6,200 nt of DNA from an uncultured Alphaproteobacteria bacterium (GTDB lineage: Bacteria; Pseudomonadota; Alphaproteobacteria; Puniceispirillales; Puniceispirillaceae), in the NCBI GenBank assembly GCA_937924895.1, contig CALEYP010000008.1, positions 1 to 6,200 on the forward strand, read 5' to 3'. The notes under the pieces are model-generated. The model was not told the DNA's origin. It saw nothing but the letters and a program-made list of their open reading frames with translations, and did not search any database. Every line of letters begins with the position of its first letter. Position 1 is the first letter of the stretch. Of this stretch, positions 1-6,200 are shown one piece after another. The translations under genes were made by a program, and so were the position numbers.

Positions 1-2048
1 AGGTTGTGGCGCGGAAATTATTCGTTGCGCCTACCATGTGGGCCTATGATACCAGCCGGATGTTTAGTGGCGCTTTATTCATGCTTGGGGCTGGCTATGC
101 CTTGATGCGCGGCGTGCATATTCGCGCTGACTTCCTCTTCCGTAATTGGTCACCCGTCACGCAGGCGCGCGTTGACACGATTTTGTACCTCTTATTCTAT
201 TTCCCGGCCATGCTGTTCTTCTTCTGGCTATCGACGGAATATACTTACAAAGCGTGGATGACATGGGAACGCACCATGGATACAGCGCTGATGGCACCGC
301 TTGCACCAGCCCGGACAGCCATGCCGCTTGGCGCCTTTTTCCTATTGCTCCAAGGTATCGCCGAAGTCCTACGTTGCCGTCATAACCTAGATGCCGGAAG
401 CCGCAAATGGTTAGACCGTATTGCGCCGATTTACCTTATTGGCCTTGCTGCAATTTTTGCAGAGAGTTTCTTCCCGAATTTGCTTCCCACCGAAATGCTA
501 TTAGGTGATGGCCTCAAAGGTGCCTTTGGCGTCTCACCGAAAATTGTGGGTGTCATCATGATCGCTGTCATGCTGCTTGCGATTTTTGTGGGCTTCCCTA
601 TTTCCTTCACATTGATTTTCTTGGCCTTTGTCTTTGGCGCATGGGGCTTTGGCGGCAAACTTGTCTTCTATCTACAGACATTACAATTCAACTCTGTGAT
701 GTTGGAACAAACGCTTGCTGCTGTGCCGCTCTTTGTCTTTATGGGCATTTTGATGGAACAAGCTGGCCTGATGGAACGTCTGTTCACCTCTGTACAGCTC
801 ATGTTATCTCGCACGAGAGGGGCGCTCTATCTCGCGGTGTTGTTTGTATCAACAATCTTTGCGGCTGCCACAGGCATTGTGGGGGCCTCCGTGACGATCT
901 TGGGCATTATGGCCGCCAAGACAATGAACCGCTCTGGTTATGATGTGCGGCTTGCCGCAGGCACCATCACTGCGGGCGGGACATTGGGGATTTTGATCCC
1001 GCCATCCATCATGTTGGTGGTGATGGGCCCTGTCCTTGAAGTGCCAGTCACAGACCTCTTTGCCGCGGCGATTGTCCCAGGCATCTTGCTGGCATCACTT
1101 TATGCTGCTTATGCCTTGATTCGGTGCTGGTTGAACCCGTCATTAGGTCCTATCTTGCAACCAGAGGATCAGCCAACAACCTCTAATCTCTATTGGTTAG
1201 AAGCGATCTTAGTGATTGGCTCAATCCTCTTATTATTCACCTTTATGATTATGGGTCTGAATGGTAGCCTTGCTGGCTATTTCCCCTTCTCATCATTCTT
1301 GATCCCTTTGGGATGGGCTGGCTTGATGTATTATGCCTCACGCTGGGTTCGTGACCATAAGCCGGCTGGATTCTTCTTCTCCGATTTGTGGTATGAATTT
1401 TTCATGGGTCTTGTGCCGCCATCAACTTTGGTGGCCTTTGCCCTTGGTTCTATTTTGTTTGGCTGGGCCACACCAACAGAAGGGGCCGCTTGTGGCGCCT
1501 TTGGGGCGCTTGTCCTCGCCTTGGCGTACCGCAAGCTTACCTTCAAGCGTTTATTTGAAGCGCTACAGAAGACATTGGAATTATCAGTTCTAATCCTCTT
1601 CCTCGTGGCAGCCTCAAACTTCTTTGGTGCGGTATTCTCACGCTTGGGCACACCAACAATGTTGACAGATTTCCTTCTCGCTTGGGAATTATCGCCGACG
1701 CTTATCTTGATCATCATCATGGCGATGATTTTCTTACTAGGCTGGCCGTTGGAATGGGTCCCTATCGTTTTGATTATTGTGCCTATCTTGATCCCCGTGC
1801 TTGTCAAACTAGATGTGAATTTGACGTGGTTCGGCATTTTGGTGGCTGTGAACCTGCAGACCGCGTGGCTCAGCCCGCCTGTCGCCTTGTCAGCTTACTT
1901 CTTGAAAGGTGTCGTGCCTGAATGGGATCTAAAGGATATTTATCTTGGGATGATGCAATTTATGGGTATTCAGTTGATCGGGCTAATCCTGATCTTTGTC
2001 TTCCCGCAAATCGCATTATGGCTACCTAACTATATTTATGGGAACTAA
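1..2048 (+). CDS. Fused TRAP transporter membrane protein DctQ-DctM, 5' partial
   Basis: This is the membrane part of a tripartite ATP-independent periplasmic (TRAP) transporter, which uses an ion gradient to import small, usually acidic, solutes delivered by a periplasmic binding protein. The frame is open to base 1. The first GTG (base 6) falls inside a conserved DctQ segment (APTMWAYD), so it is not the true start, and about 40 residues including the first helix are missing. Counting from that GTG, residues 1-122 are DctQ-like with three visible helices, and 139-157 is a connecting helix as in known QM fusions. Residues about 178-680 are DctM, shown by GTLGILIPPSI (325-335), WATPTEGAACGA (487-498) and WLSPPVALSAYF (621-632). 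Residues about 385-465 hold extra sequence with two additional hydrophobic segments (396-418, 427-446) that a standard DctM of about 430 residues lacks. The next gene starts 4 bases downstream, implying co-transcription. The family call is secure. The substrate (DHPS or another sulfonate or polyol) is inferred only from neighbours. The binding protein (DctP) is not in view. Confidence 0.93.
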   Translation, partial: VVARKLFVAPTMWAYDTSRMFSGALFMLGAGYALMRGVHIRADFLFRNWSPVTQARVDTILYLLFYFPAMLFFFWLSTEYTYKAWMTWERTMDTALMAPLAPARTAMPLGAFFLLLQGIAEVLRCRHNLDAGSRKWLDRIAPIYLIGLAAIFAESFFPNLLPTEMLLGDGLKGAFGVSPKIVGVIMIAVMLLAIFVGFPISFTLIFLAFVFGAWGFGGKLVFYLQTLQFNSVMLEQTLAAVPLFVFMGILMEQAGLMERLFTSVQLMLSRTRGALYLAVLFVSTIFAAATGIVGASVTILGIMAAKTMNRSGYDVRLAAGTITAGGTLGILIPPSIMLVVMGPVLEVPVTDLFAAAIVPGILLASLYAAYALIRCWLNPSLGPILQPEDQPTTSNLYWLEAILVIGSILLLFTFMIMGLNGSLAGYFPFSSFLIPLGWAGLMYYASRWVRDHKPAGFFFSDLWYEFFMGLVPPSTLVAFALGSILFGWATPTEGAACGAFGALVLALAYRKLTFKRLFEALQKTLELSVLILFLVAASNFFGAVFSRLGTPTMLTDFLLAWELSPTLILIIIMAMIFLLGWPLEWVPIVLIIVPILIPVLVKLDVNLTWFGILVAVNLQTAWLSPPVALSAYFLKGVVPEWDLKDIYLGMMQFMGIQLIGLILIFVFPQIALWLPNYIYGN

Positions 2049-2052
2049 TAAG

Positions 2053-3345
2053 ATGGCGATTACCTATCTGAAAAAAGCGGAGAAAACACCTCAAACAGGA
2101 ACAGAGGAAACCCGCAAAATTGTGACCGATATGTTGGCCAAAATCGAAACCGGGGGCGAAGATGTCGCCCTGGCTTATGGCCGCGAACTCGATGGCTATG
2201 AAGGTCCAGCAATTGTCTCGCAAGAGACAATTGAAGAGGCGGCCTCAAAGGTCTCTCAGCAGCTCAAAGATGACATTCAATTTGCATATGACCGTGTGAC
2301 AAAATTCGCACATGCGCAAAAAGACTCAATTACTGAGTTTGAAACAGAATTGTCACCGGGCTTATGGGCAGGTCAGAAACTTATTCCTATCGAAACTGCC
2401 GGTTGTTACGTCCCTGGTGGACGATATGCGCATGTCGCTTCAGCCATTATGTCTATTGCGACAGCGCGTGTGGCTGGTGTTGAGAATGTAATTGCTTGTA
2501 CCGCACCGCATGGCAATGAAGGTCCTAATCCTGCTATTCTCTATGCGATGAATCTCTGTGGTGCGGATACCATCTTGTCACTTGGTGGTGTCCAAGGGAT
2601 TGCCTCTATGGCCTTTGGGTTATTTACGGGTAAGCCTGCGCGCATTCTTGTTGGCCCAGGTAATCGTTTTGTCGCCGAAGCCAAACGCACCCTTTATGGT
2701 CGTGTTGGTATTGATATGTTTGCCGGCCCAACAGAGATTGCCATCATTGCTGATGAGACAGCAGATGCGGCCGTTGTAGCTGAGGATTTGGTCTCGCAGG
2801 CCGAACATGGCCCTGATTCACCTGCGTGGTTGATCACCACATCACAGCAATTAGCTGATGATGTGATGGCGCAAATGGACAAGCATATTGATGCTCTTCC
2901 AGAGACCGCGCGCAATGCGGCTACGGCAGCATGGCGTGATTATGGCGAAGTGATCCTCTGTGACACAGATGAGGAAGCGGCTACGATTTCTGATGAATAT
3001 GCTGCTGAACATCTTGAAGTCCATACCAGCAAGGATGACTGGTATACAGCTCGCCTTAAGAATTATGGGTCTCTGTTCATTGGCGAAGAGACAACTGTGA
3101 CTTATGGCGATAAATGCTCTGGCACAAATCATATTCTGCCAACAAAAGGGGCCGCCCATTACACAGGTGGGTTGTCAGTTCATAAATATATGAAAGTTGT
3201 CACAACTCAGCGCATGACTAGAGAGGCCAATCGTGAAGTAGGGGCTGCAGCAGCACGTATTTCTCGTCTTGAAGGTATGGAAGGCCATGCTCGTTCAGCA
3301 GATGTCCGCTTGCGGAAATATTTCCCTGGCGAAAATCTAGGCTAA
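2053..3345 (+). CDS. hpsN: Histidinol dehydrogenase-fold enzyme, probable sulfopropanediol 3-dehydrogenase (HpsN-like)
   Basis: This is a 430-residue cytoplasmic NAD-dependent dehydrogenase of the HisD family. HpsN (EC 1.1.1.308) oxidises (R)-2,3-dihydroxypropane-1-sulfonate in two NAD+ steps to (R)-sulfolactate. The HisD catalytic set is present with HisD-like spacing: zinc ligands Q249, H252, D353 and H412, catalytic E319-H320, plus H360 and E407. The region AGPSE of biosynthetic HisD reads AGPTE here (T227). The N-terminus (YLKKAEKTPQT), GRYAH (124-128), GGLSVHKYM (372-380) and SRLEGMEGHARSAD (404-417) resemble, from memory, Cupriavidus HpsN more than E. coli HisD. The start at 2053 places this N-terminus directly at the initiator, 4 bases after the transporter stop. 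In-frame ATGs at 1996 and 2038 lie in or across the transporter gene and would add unrelated residues. No strong ribosome binding site is seen (GGGA at 2040-2043), which fits translational coupling. There is no his gene nearby, and the carrier and dehydrogenase neighbours favour catabolism. The alternative is another catabolic HisD paralogue. Family confidence is very high; the HpsN assignment is about 0.75. Confidence 0.78.
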   Translation: MAITYLKKAEKTPQTGTEETRKIVTDMLAKIETGGEDVALAYGRELDGYEGPAIVSQETIEEAASKVSQQLKDDIQFAYDRVTKFAHAQKDSITEFETELSPGLWAGQKLIPIETAGCYVPGGRYAHVASAIMSIATARVAGVENVIACTAPHGNEGPNPAILYAMNLCGADTILSLGGVQGIASMAFGLFTGKPARILVGPGNRFVAEAKRTLYGRVGIDMFAGPTEIAIIADETADAAVVAEDLVSQAEHGPDSPAWLITTSQQLADDVMAQMDKHIDALPETARNAATAAWRDYGEVILCDTDEEAATISDEYAAEHLEVHTSKDDWYTARLKNYGSLFIGEETTVTYGDKCSGTNHILPTKGAAHYTGGLSVHKYMKVVTTQRMTREANREVGAAAARISRLEGMEGHARSADVRLRKYFPGENLG

Positions 3346-3354
3346 TACAAACCC

Positions 3355-4341
3355 ATGAAGGCTCTGGTTTACACCGCTACACAGACCACTGAAATACGTA
3401 ATGAGCCAGCCCCTCACGCAGAGGCTGGCCAACTTATCGTAGATATCGCACATTGCGGTCTTTGTGGGTCTGACATGCATGCTTGGCATGGGCATGACGC
3501 ACGGCGCATTCCCCCACTTATCCTCGGGCATGAGATTGCTGGCACCGTGTTAGAGGGATCTCTGAAAGGTAAGCGTGTTGCTATTAATCCGCTTATGACC
3601 TGTGGCACATGTCAGAGCTGCCTTTCTGGGTTTGAGCATCTATGCGCAACAAGAGAGCTTTTGGGAATGCGTGTTCCAGGTGGCTTTGCCGAACAAGTGG
3701 CCGTGAATGAATCAAATGTGACGGTGATTGCTGATCATCTTGCGTTCCATGAGGCCGCTTTGGCGGAGCCTTTGGCCTGTGCTGTCCATGCTGTTCGCTT
3801 GGCCGAAGAAGGCAACCAATATAATCGTGACCAAAAAGTCATCGTGCTAGGGGGCGGGGCGATTGGTTTACTTGCGGCACTCGTCTTTAAGCATCATGGC
3901 TATGCTGATATCCAAATCGCTGAAGTGAATGACGGACGTCGTAGCTTATTACAGAGCCTCGGCGGCATGACTGCCTATAATCCGCTAACAACCGACCCAG
4001 GCGCATCATCTGCCCATATTATCCTAGATGCCGTAGGGACAGGCATGACGCGCAAGGCGGCAAGCCATTTGGTAAAGCCTGGCGGCCAGATTATTCATAT
4101 CGGCCTGCAGGATAACCAAGAGGGGTTAGATACACGTCGTCTCACCTTGCAAGAAATCTCATTCAGAGGCACCTATTGCTATCAGAATGAAGATTTCGCT
4201 CAGGCACTTTTATTACTAACTGAAGGCCATATTTCCGGCGCAGGCTGGGCAGAGATACGGCCTTTAGAAGCTGGTGTTCAAGCCTTTATTGATGTGCATG
4301 AAGGGGCTGCCCCCCCAAAGATTATCTTAGCCTGCGATTAA
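3355..4341 (+). CDS. Zinc-dependent medium-chain alcohol dehydrogenase (sorbitol/threonine dehydrogenase-like)
   Basis: This is a 328-residue cytoplasmic NAD(P)-dependent dehydrogenase of the zinc-containing MDR superfamily, which oxidises secondary alcohols of polyols and similar compounds. The GroES-like N-terminal domain carries catalytic zinc ligands C37 (CGLCGSD), H59 (GHE) and E138 (AEPLAC). Structural-zinc cysteines C83, C86, C89 and C97 are all present. The Rossmann domain starts at VIVLGGGAIG (162-171), and E190 at the end of the second strand suggests NAD rather than NADP. It is slightly shorter than the usual 340-350 residues but looks complete. It starts 9 bases after the hpsN-like gene with no clear ribosome binding site, so it probably relies on coupled translation in the same operon. 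Characterised DHPS pathways contain 2-dehydrogenases (HpsO, HpsP) that interconvert DHPS enantiomers through the C2 ketone, and this protein is a candidate for one of those roles. That role is inferred from context alone, and oxidation of another polyol is possible. Confidence 0.9.
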   Translation: MKALVYTATQTTEIRNEPAPHAEAGQLIVDIAHCGLCGSDMHAWHGHDARRIPPLILGHEIAGTVLEGSLKGKRVAINPLMTCGTCQSCLSGFEHLCATRELLGMRVPGGFAEQVAVNESNVTVIADHLAFHEAALAEPLACAVHAVRLAEEGNQYNRDQKVIVLGGGAIGLLAALVFKHHGYADIQIAEVNDGRRSLLQSLGGMTAYNPLTTDPGASSAHIILDAVGTGMTRKAASHLVKPGGQIIHIGLQDNQEGLDTRRLTLQEISFRGTYCYQNEDFAQALLLLTEGHISGAGWAEIRPLEAGVQAFIDVHEGAAPPKIILACD

Positions 4342-4349
4342 CCAAACTT

Positions 4350-4355
4350 AGGAGG
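4350..4355 (+). promoter_or_regulatory. Strong Shine-Dalgarno sequence AGGAGG for the small exported protein gene
   Basis: AGGAGG lies 5 bases before the ATG at 4361, in the 19-base gap after the alcohol dehydrogenase stop. It fixes the start of the small gene. It contrasts with the weak or absent sites before the two upstream dehydrogenase genes, suggesting this gene is translated independently and possibly at a higher rate. Confidence 0.85.
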
Positions 4356-4360
4356 CGTTC

Positions 4361-4750
4361 ATGACATCAATTTATCGTCACGCTCTAACAAATATCAAAA
4401 CCTATGGGTTTGCGCTGCTAGCCATAGCTTGTCTTATCCCACAGTTGGCGCGGGCTGATTATATTAACGGCTATCAGCTCCAGAATTATTGCCTATCACA
4501 GAACCCGAATGATGATGCCATTTGTGTTGTCTATATCACGGGGGCAGTTGATGCGATTACAACCATGGATTTGATTGCTGAAAAAACCTCTGGCACACCA
4601 AAGCAAATTTGCCTCGGTGATGAGACATCACCGGATGACCTAAAGGCCATGACCTTATCTTGGCTGGAAGCGAAGCAGGATAATCTTGATTTTGCGGCGA
4701 CATTGCTAATATTAGGCGCTGTGCAAAACAGCTATAGCTGTCCGCAATAA
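4361..4750 (+). CDS. Small exported four-cysteine protein, Rap1a/Tai-like
   Basis: This is a 129-residue protein with an N-terminal signal peptide: basic residues R6, H7 and K13, a hydrophobic core at about 15-28, and a signal peptidase I site after ARA (30-32). The mature protein of about 97 residues would be periplasmic and has four cysteines (C44, C55, C84, C127), fitting two disulfides. The pattern is GYQLQNYC, then C-x2-Y-x2-G-A-V-D (55-64), a cysteine followed by a helix ending in SWLEA (100-104), and a C-terminal LGAVQNSYSC. This matches what I know of the Rap1a/Tai immunity-protein fold, a widespread family in proteobacteria whose members are mostly uncharacterised. C24 in the hydrophobic core gives a poor lipobox (AIAC), so a lipoprotein is possible but less likely. 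It follows the alcohol dehydrogenase by 19 bases on the same strand, so it may be read through from the catabolic operon. No toxin or type VI secretion gene is visible, so an immunity role is not supported here. Confidence 0.75.
   Translation: MTSIYRHALTNIKTYGFALLAIACLIPQLARADYINGYQLQNYCLSQNPNDDAICVVYITGAVDAITTMDLIAEKTSGTPKQICLGDETSPDDLKAMTLSWLEAKQDNLDFAATLLILGAVQNSYSCPQ
4728..4741. repeat. 14-base perfect palindrome at the convergent gene end, possible weak terminator
   Basis: ACAGCTATAGCTGT is its own reverse complement. It sits in the last codons of the small exported protein gene, 11 bases beyond the stop codon of the minus-strand GMC gene. Read on the minus strand, it can form a 5-base-pair stem with a 4-base loop and is followed by three more T residues (TTTT in all, counting its last base). 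That loosely resembles an intrinsic terminator for the GMC gene. The stem is short and only moderately GC-rich, so it may simply be coding sequence. Confidence 0.25.
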
Positions 4751-4752
4751 GG

Positions 4753-6200
4753 TTAGGCGCGGCGCGCTGCCAAAATCATATCAGATGCCTTTTCCCCAAT
4801 CATCATGGTTGGGGCATTGGTATTGCCAGATACAATCGACGGCATAATAGACGCATCTGCCACACGCAGATTTGCCACTCCATGGACGCGCAATTCGCGA
4901 TCAACAACCGCATGGCTATCTTGGCCCATCCGACAGGTACTTGTGGGATGATAAATAGTTTGCGCATATTGCCGAGCCACCTCTAGGTGATGCTCATCTG
5001 TGCTCATATCACCCACAACGGTATGTTCGCGCACGATAAAGGGCTTGAGCGCGGGCATCTCTGCCATTTGACGTGCAAATTTGACCGCGCGGATGGCACA
5101 CATCTGATCGGCTGGTGCAGTCAAATAATTCGCTACAATCTTGGGGTAATCATGCGCCTTTGGGGATGAGATATGGATATGCCCGCGGCTTTCAGGACGA
5201 AGCTGACAAACCGATGATGTGAAGCCAGAAAAAGGATGCATCACAATTCCTGGCTTATCAGCCGATAGAGGCTGGAAATGGAATTGGATATCTGGCGTCT
5301 CTAGCCCTGTTGCTGATTTTGCAAAAATTGTCACTTGCGATGCGCCAAGGCTCATCGGTCCGCGTCGCAAAAGCCCATATTCAAGACCAATACGTAATTT
5401 GCCGATGGGGCTATTAATCATATCATTTAATGTGGGGACATTTGTCTCAAACACCAGACGTATCTGAAGATGATCTTGCAGCGCCTCACCAACCCCGTGC
5501 AACTCATGGCGCGGGGTAATGCCAGCCTGCTGCAAGACTCCGCCTTGGCCAATACCTGATAATTCTAAAATTTGAGGAGAGCCAATTGCGCCAGCTGATA
5601 AAATCACCTCACCACCAGGGGCCAGGATGCTCTGACGCATCTCACCTTTCACATCATAGGAAACGCCTGTCACAACCCTATCCTGCCCCGCGGCAAATAA
5701 TAGCTCATGCGTATGGGCATGTGTCTGGATGGTTAGATTTTTGCGCCCTTTAATTGGTGATAAAAAAGCTTTGGCAGATGAGCATCTCAGACCCCTTTTT
5801 GCTGTCTGATCAAAATAGGCGACGCCTTCTTGCACACGGCCATTATAATCATCTGTGCGTGGCACACCCATTTCTTCAGCTGCGCCAATAAACGCTTCTG
5901 AGATTTTGCTTTTCGCACGAATAGGTGAGACAGCGAGCGTACCAGAGCGACCATGCAGCTCATGACTCTCTTTTGTATCAGGGCCTGAATAGGCTTCTGA
6001 CCGCTTAAACAGAGGCAGCACATCATCATAAGACCAGCCTGTATTACCAGCTTGGGCCCAGCCATCATAATCTTCTGCCTGACCTCTTACATAAAGTAAG
6101 CCATTAATCGAAGACGACCCCCCTAAGGTCTTACCTCTCGGCCAATCAAGAGATCGGCCCTTTAGCTCACCCTCTGGTTCTGTTTTTGAAAACCAATCAG
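4753..6200 (-). CDS. GMC-family FAD-dependent alcohol/choline dehydrogenase-like protein, 5' partial
   Basis: This is a flavoprotein of the glucose-methanol-choline oxidoreductase family, which oxidises primary alcohols to aldehydes using FAD. The frame is open to the window end, giving 481 visible residues. The GTG at 6021 is an internal valine in YDDVLPLFKR, not a start. The N-terminal GxGxxG nucleotide-binding motif lies outside, so the full protein is probably about 540 residues. Visible motifs are PRGKTLGGSSSIN with LLYVRG (about 6141-6085), GMC signature 2 GAIGSPQILELSGIG (5592-5548), and the C-terminal catalytic His in YHPTSTCRMG (codon 4948-4950) with a catalytic Asn in SGNTNAP 44 residues later. 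The His-Asn pair and spacing match choline oxidase and choline dehydrogenase. The FAD-linking histidine of choline oxidase is replaced by Ile, so FAD is probably non-covalent. GGSSSIN and RGQAEDY look more like general aliphatic-alcohol dehydrogenases than BetA. The substrate is unknown. An isethionate dehydrogenase (IseJ-like) role is possible given the sulfonate-type neighbours, but it is only inference. Confidence 0.9.
   Translation of the reverse strand, partial: DWFSKTEPEGELKGRSLDWPRGKTLGGSSSINGLLYVRGQAEDYDGWAQAGNTGWSYDDVLPLFKRSEAYSGPDTKESHELHGRSGTLAVSPIRAKSKISEAFIGAAEEMGVPRTDDYNGRVQEGVAYFDQTAKRGLRCSSAKAFLSPIKGRKNLTIQTHAHTHELLFAAGQDRVVTGVSYDVKGEMRQSILAPGGEVILSAGAIGSPQILELSGIGQGGVLQQAGITPRHELHGVGEALQDHLQIRLVFETNVPTLNDMINSPIGKLRIGLEYGLLRRGPMSLGASQVTIFAKSATGLETPDIQFHFQPLSADKPGIVMHPFSGFTSSVCQLRPESRGHIHISSPKAHDYPKIVANYLTAPADQMCAIRAVKFARQMAEMPALKPFIVREHTVVGDMSTDEHHLEVARQYAQTIYHPTSTCRMGQDSHAVVDRELRVHGVANLRVADASIMPSIVSGNTNAPTMMIGEKASDMILAARRA

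Noticed and set aside
6..8. GTG as the start codon of the TRAP protein
   Set aside because: It falls within a conserved DctQ segment, the frame is open to base 1, and the first DctQ helix is missing, so the real start is upstream of the window.
1331..1837. 168-codon open frame on the minus strand
   Set aside because: It lies entirely opposite the DctM coding region, has a lysine/threonine-rich composition typical of antisense shadow frames, and shows no recognisable domain or ribosome binding site.
1996..2052. Longer N-terminus for the HpsN-like protein starting at 1996 or 2038
   Set aside because: These ATGs lie inside or overlap the end of the TRAP gene and add residues unlike the family. 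The ATG at 2053 gives the expected N-terminus and a length near 430 residues.
2053..3345. Biosynthetic histidinol dehydrogenase of a histidine operon
   Set aside because: No his gene is adjacent, the neighbours are a TRAP carrier and an alcohol dehydrogenase, and the N-terminal and C-terminal motifs look HpsN-like. The shared catalytic residues alone cannot decide it.
4310..4316. Run of seven C residues near the end of the alcohol dehydrogenase gene, as a possible slippage or phase-variation site
   Set aside because: It encodes an ordinary Ala-Pro-Pro stretch only a few residues before the stop, where slippage would have little effect. The run is too short to argue for phase variation.
6019..6021. 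GTG start of the minus-strand GMC gene
   Set aside because: The frame continues upstream through recognisable GMC motifs (GGSSSIN, YVRGQAEDY) to the window edge, so this codon is an internal valine.
1..6200. CRISPR array, tRNA or rRNA gene, insertion sequence, attachment site
   Set aside because: No direct repeat series, cloverleaf-like segment, transposase or terminal inverted repeats were seen, and almost all bases are accounted for by coding sequence.

Overview
The window looks like part of a marine-type alphaproteobacterial chromosome. Base composition is near 50% GC by eye, genes are tightly packed, and the content is a TRAP carrier plus several alcohol-type dehydrogenases. A SAR116/roseobacter-like lineage is a reasonable guess, but no phylogenetic marker is present to prove it. 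Nearly every base is coding. There is no stretch over 300 bases without a gene, and I saw no RNA gene, insertion sequence or CRISPR array.

The left two thirds (1-4341) is a plus-strand, operon-like run. It starts inside a fused TRAP transporter membrane protein (small DctQ plus large DctM domain) whose 5' end lies outside the window. After 4 bases comes a histidinol-dehydrogenase-fold enzyme that most resembles sulfopropanediol 3-dehydrogenase (HpsN). After 9 more bases comes a zinc-dependent medium-chain alcohol dehydrogenase. The best joint reading is uptake and oxidation of a small polar polyol. 2,3-dihydroxypropane-1-sulfonate (DHPS) is the leading candidate: the TRAP system would import it, the alcohol dehydrogenase would act on the C2 hydroxyl to interconvert stereoisomers, and the HpsN-like enzyme would oxidise (R)-DHPS to (R)-sulfolactate. 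Sulfolactate lyase and sulfite handling would have to be encoded elsewhere.

A small plus-strand gene with a strong ribosome binding site follows (4361-4750). It encodes an exported four-cysteine protein resembling the Rap1a/Tai family. Its role in this neighbourhood is unclear.

The right end (4753-6200) is a minus-strand GMC-family flavoprotein alcohol dehydrogenase that converges on the small gene with only 2 bases between the two stop codons. Its reading frame stays open to the window edge, so the N-terminal FAD-binding motif is outside. Neither transcription unit shows its promoter here, because both begin beyond the window.
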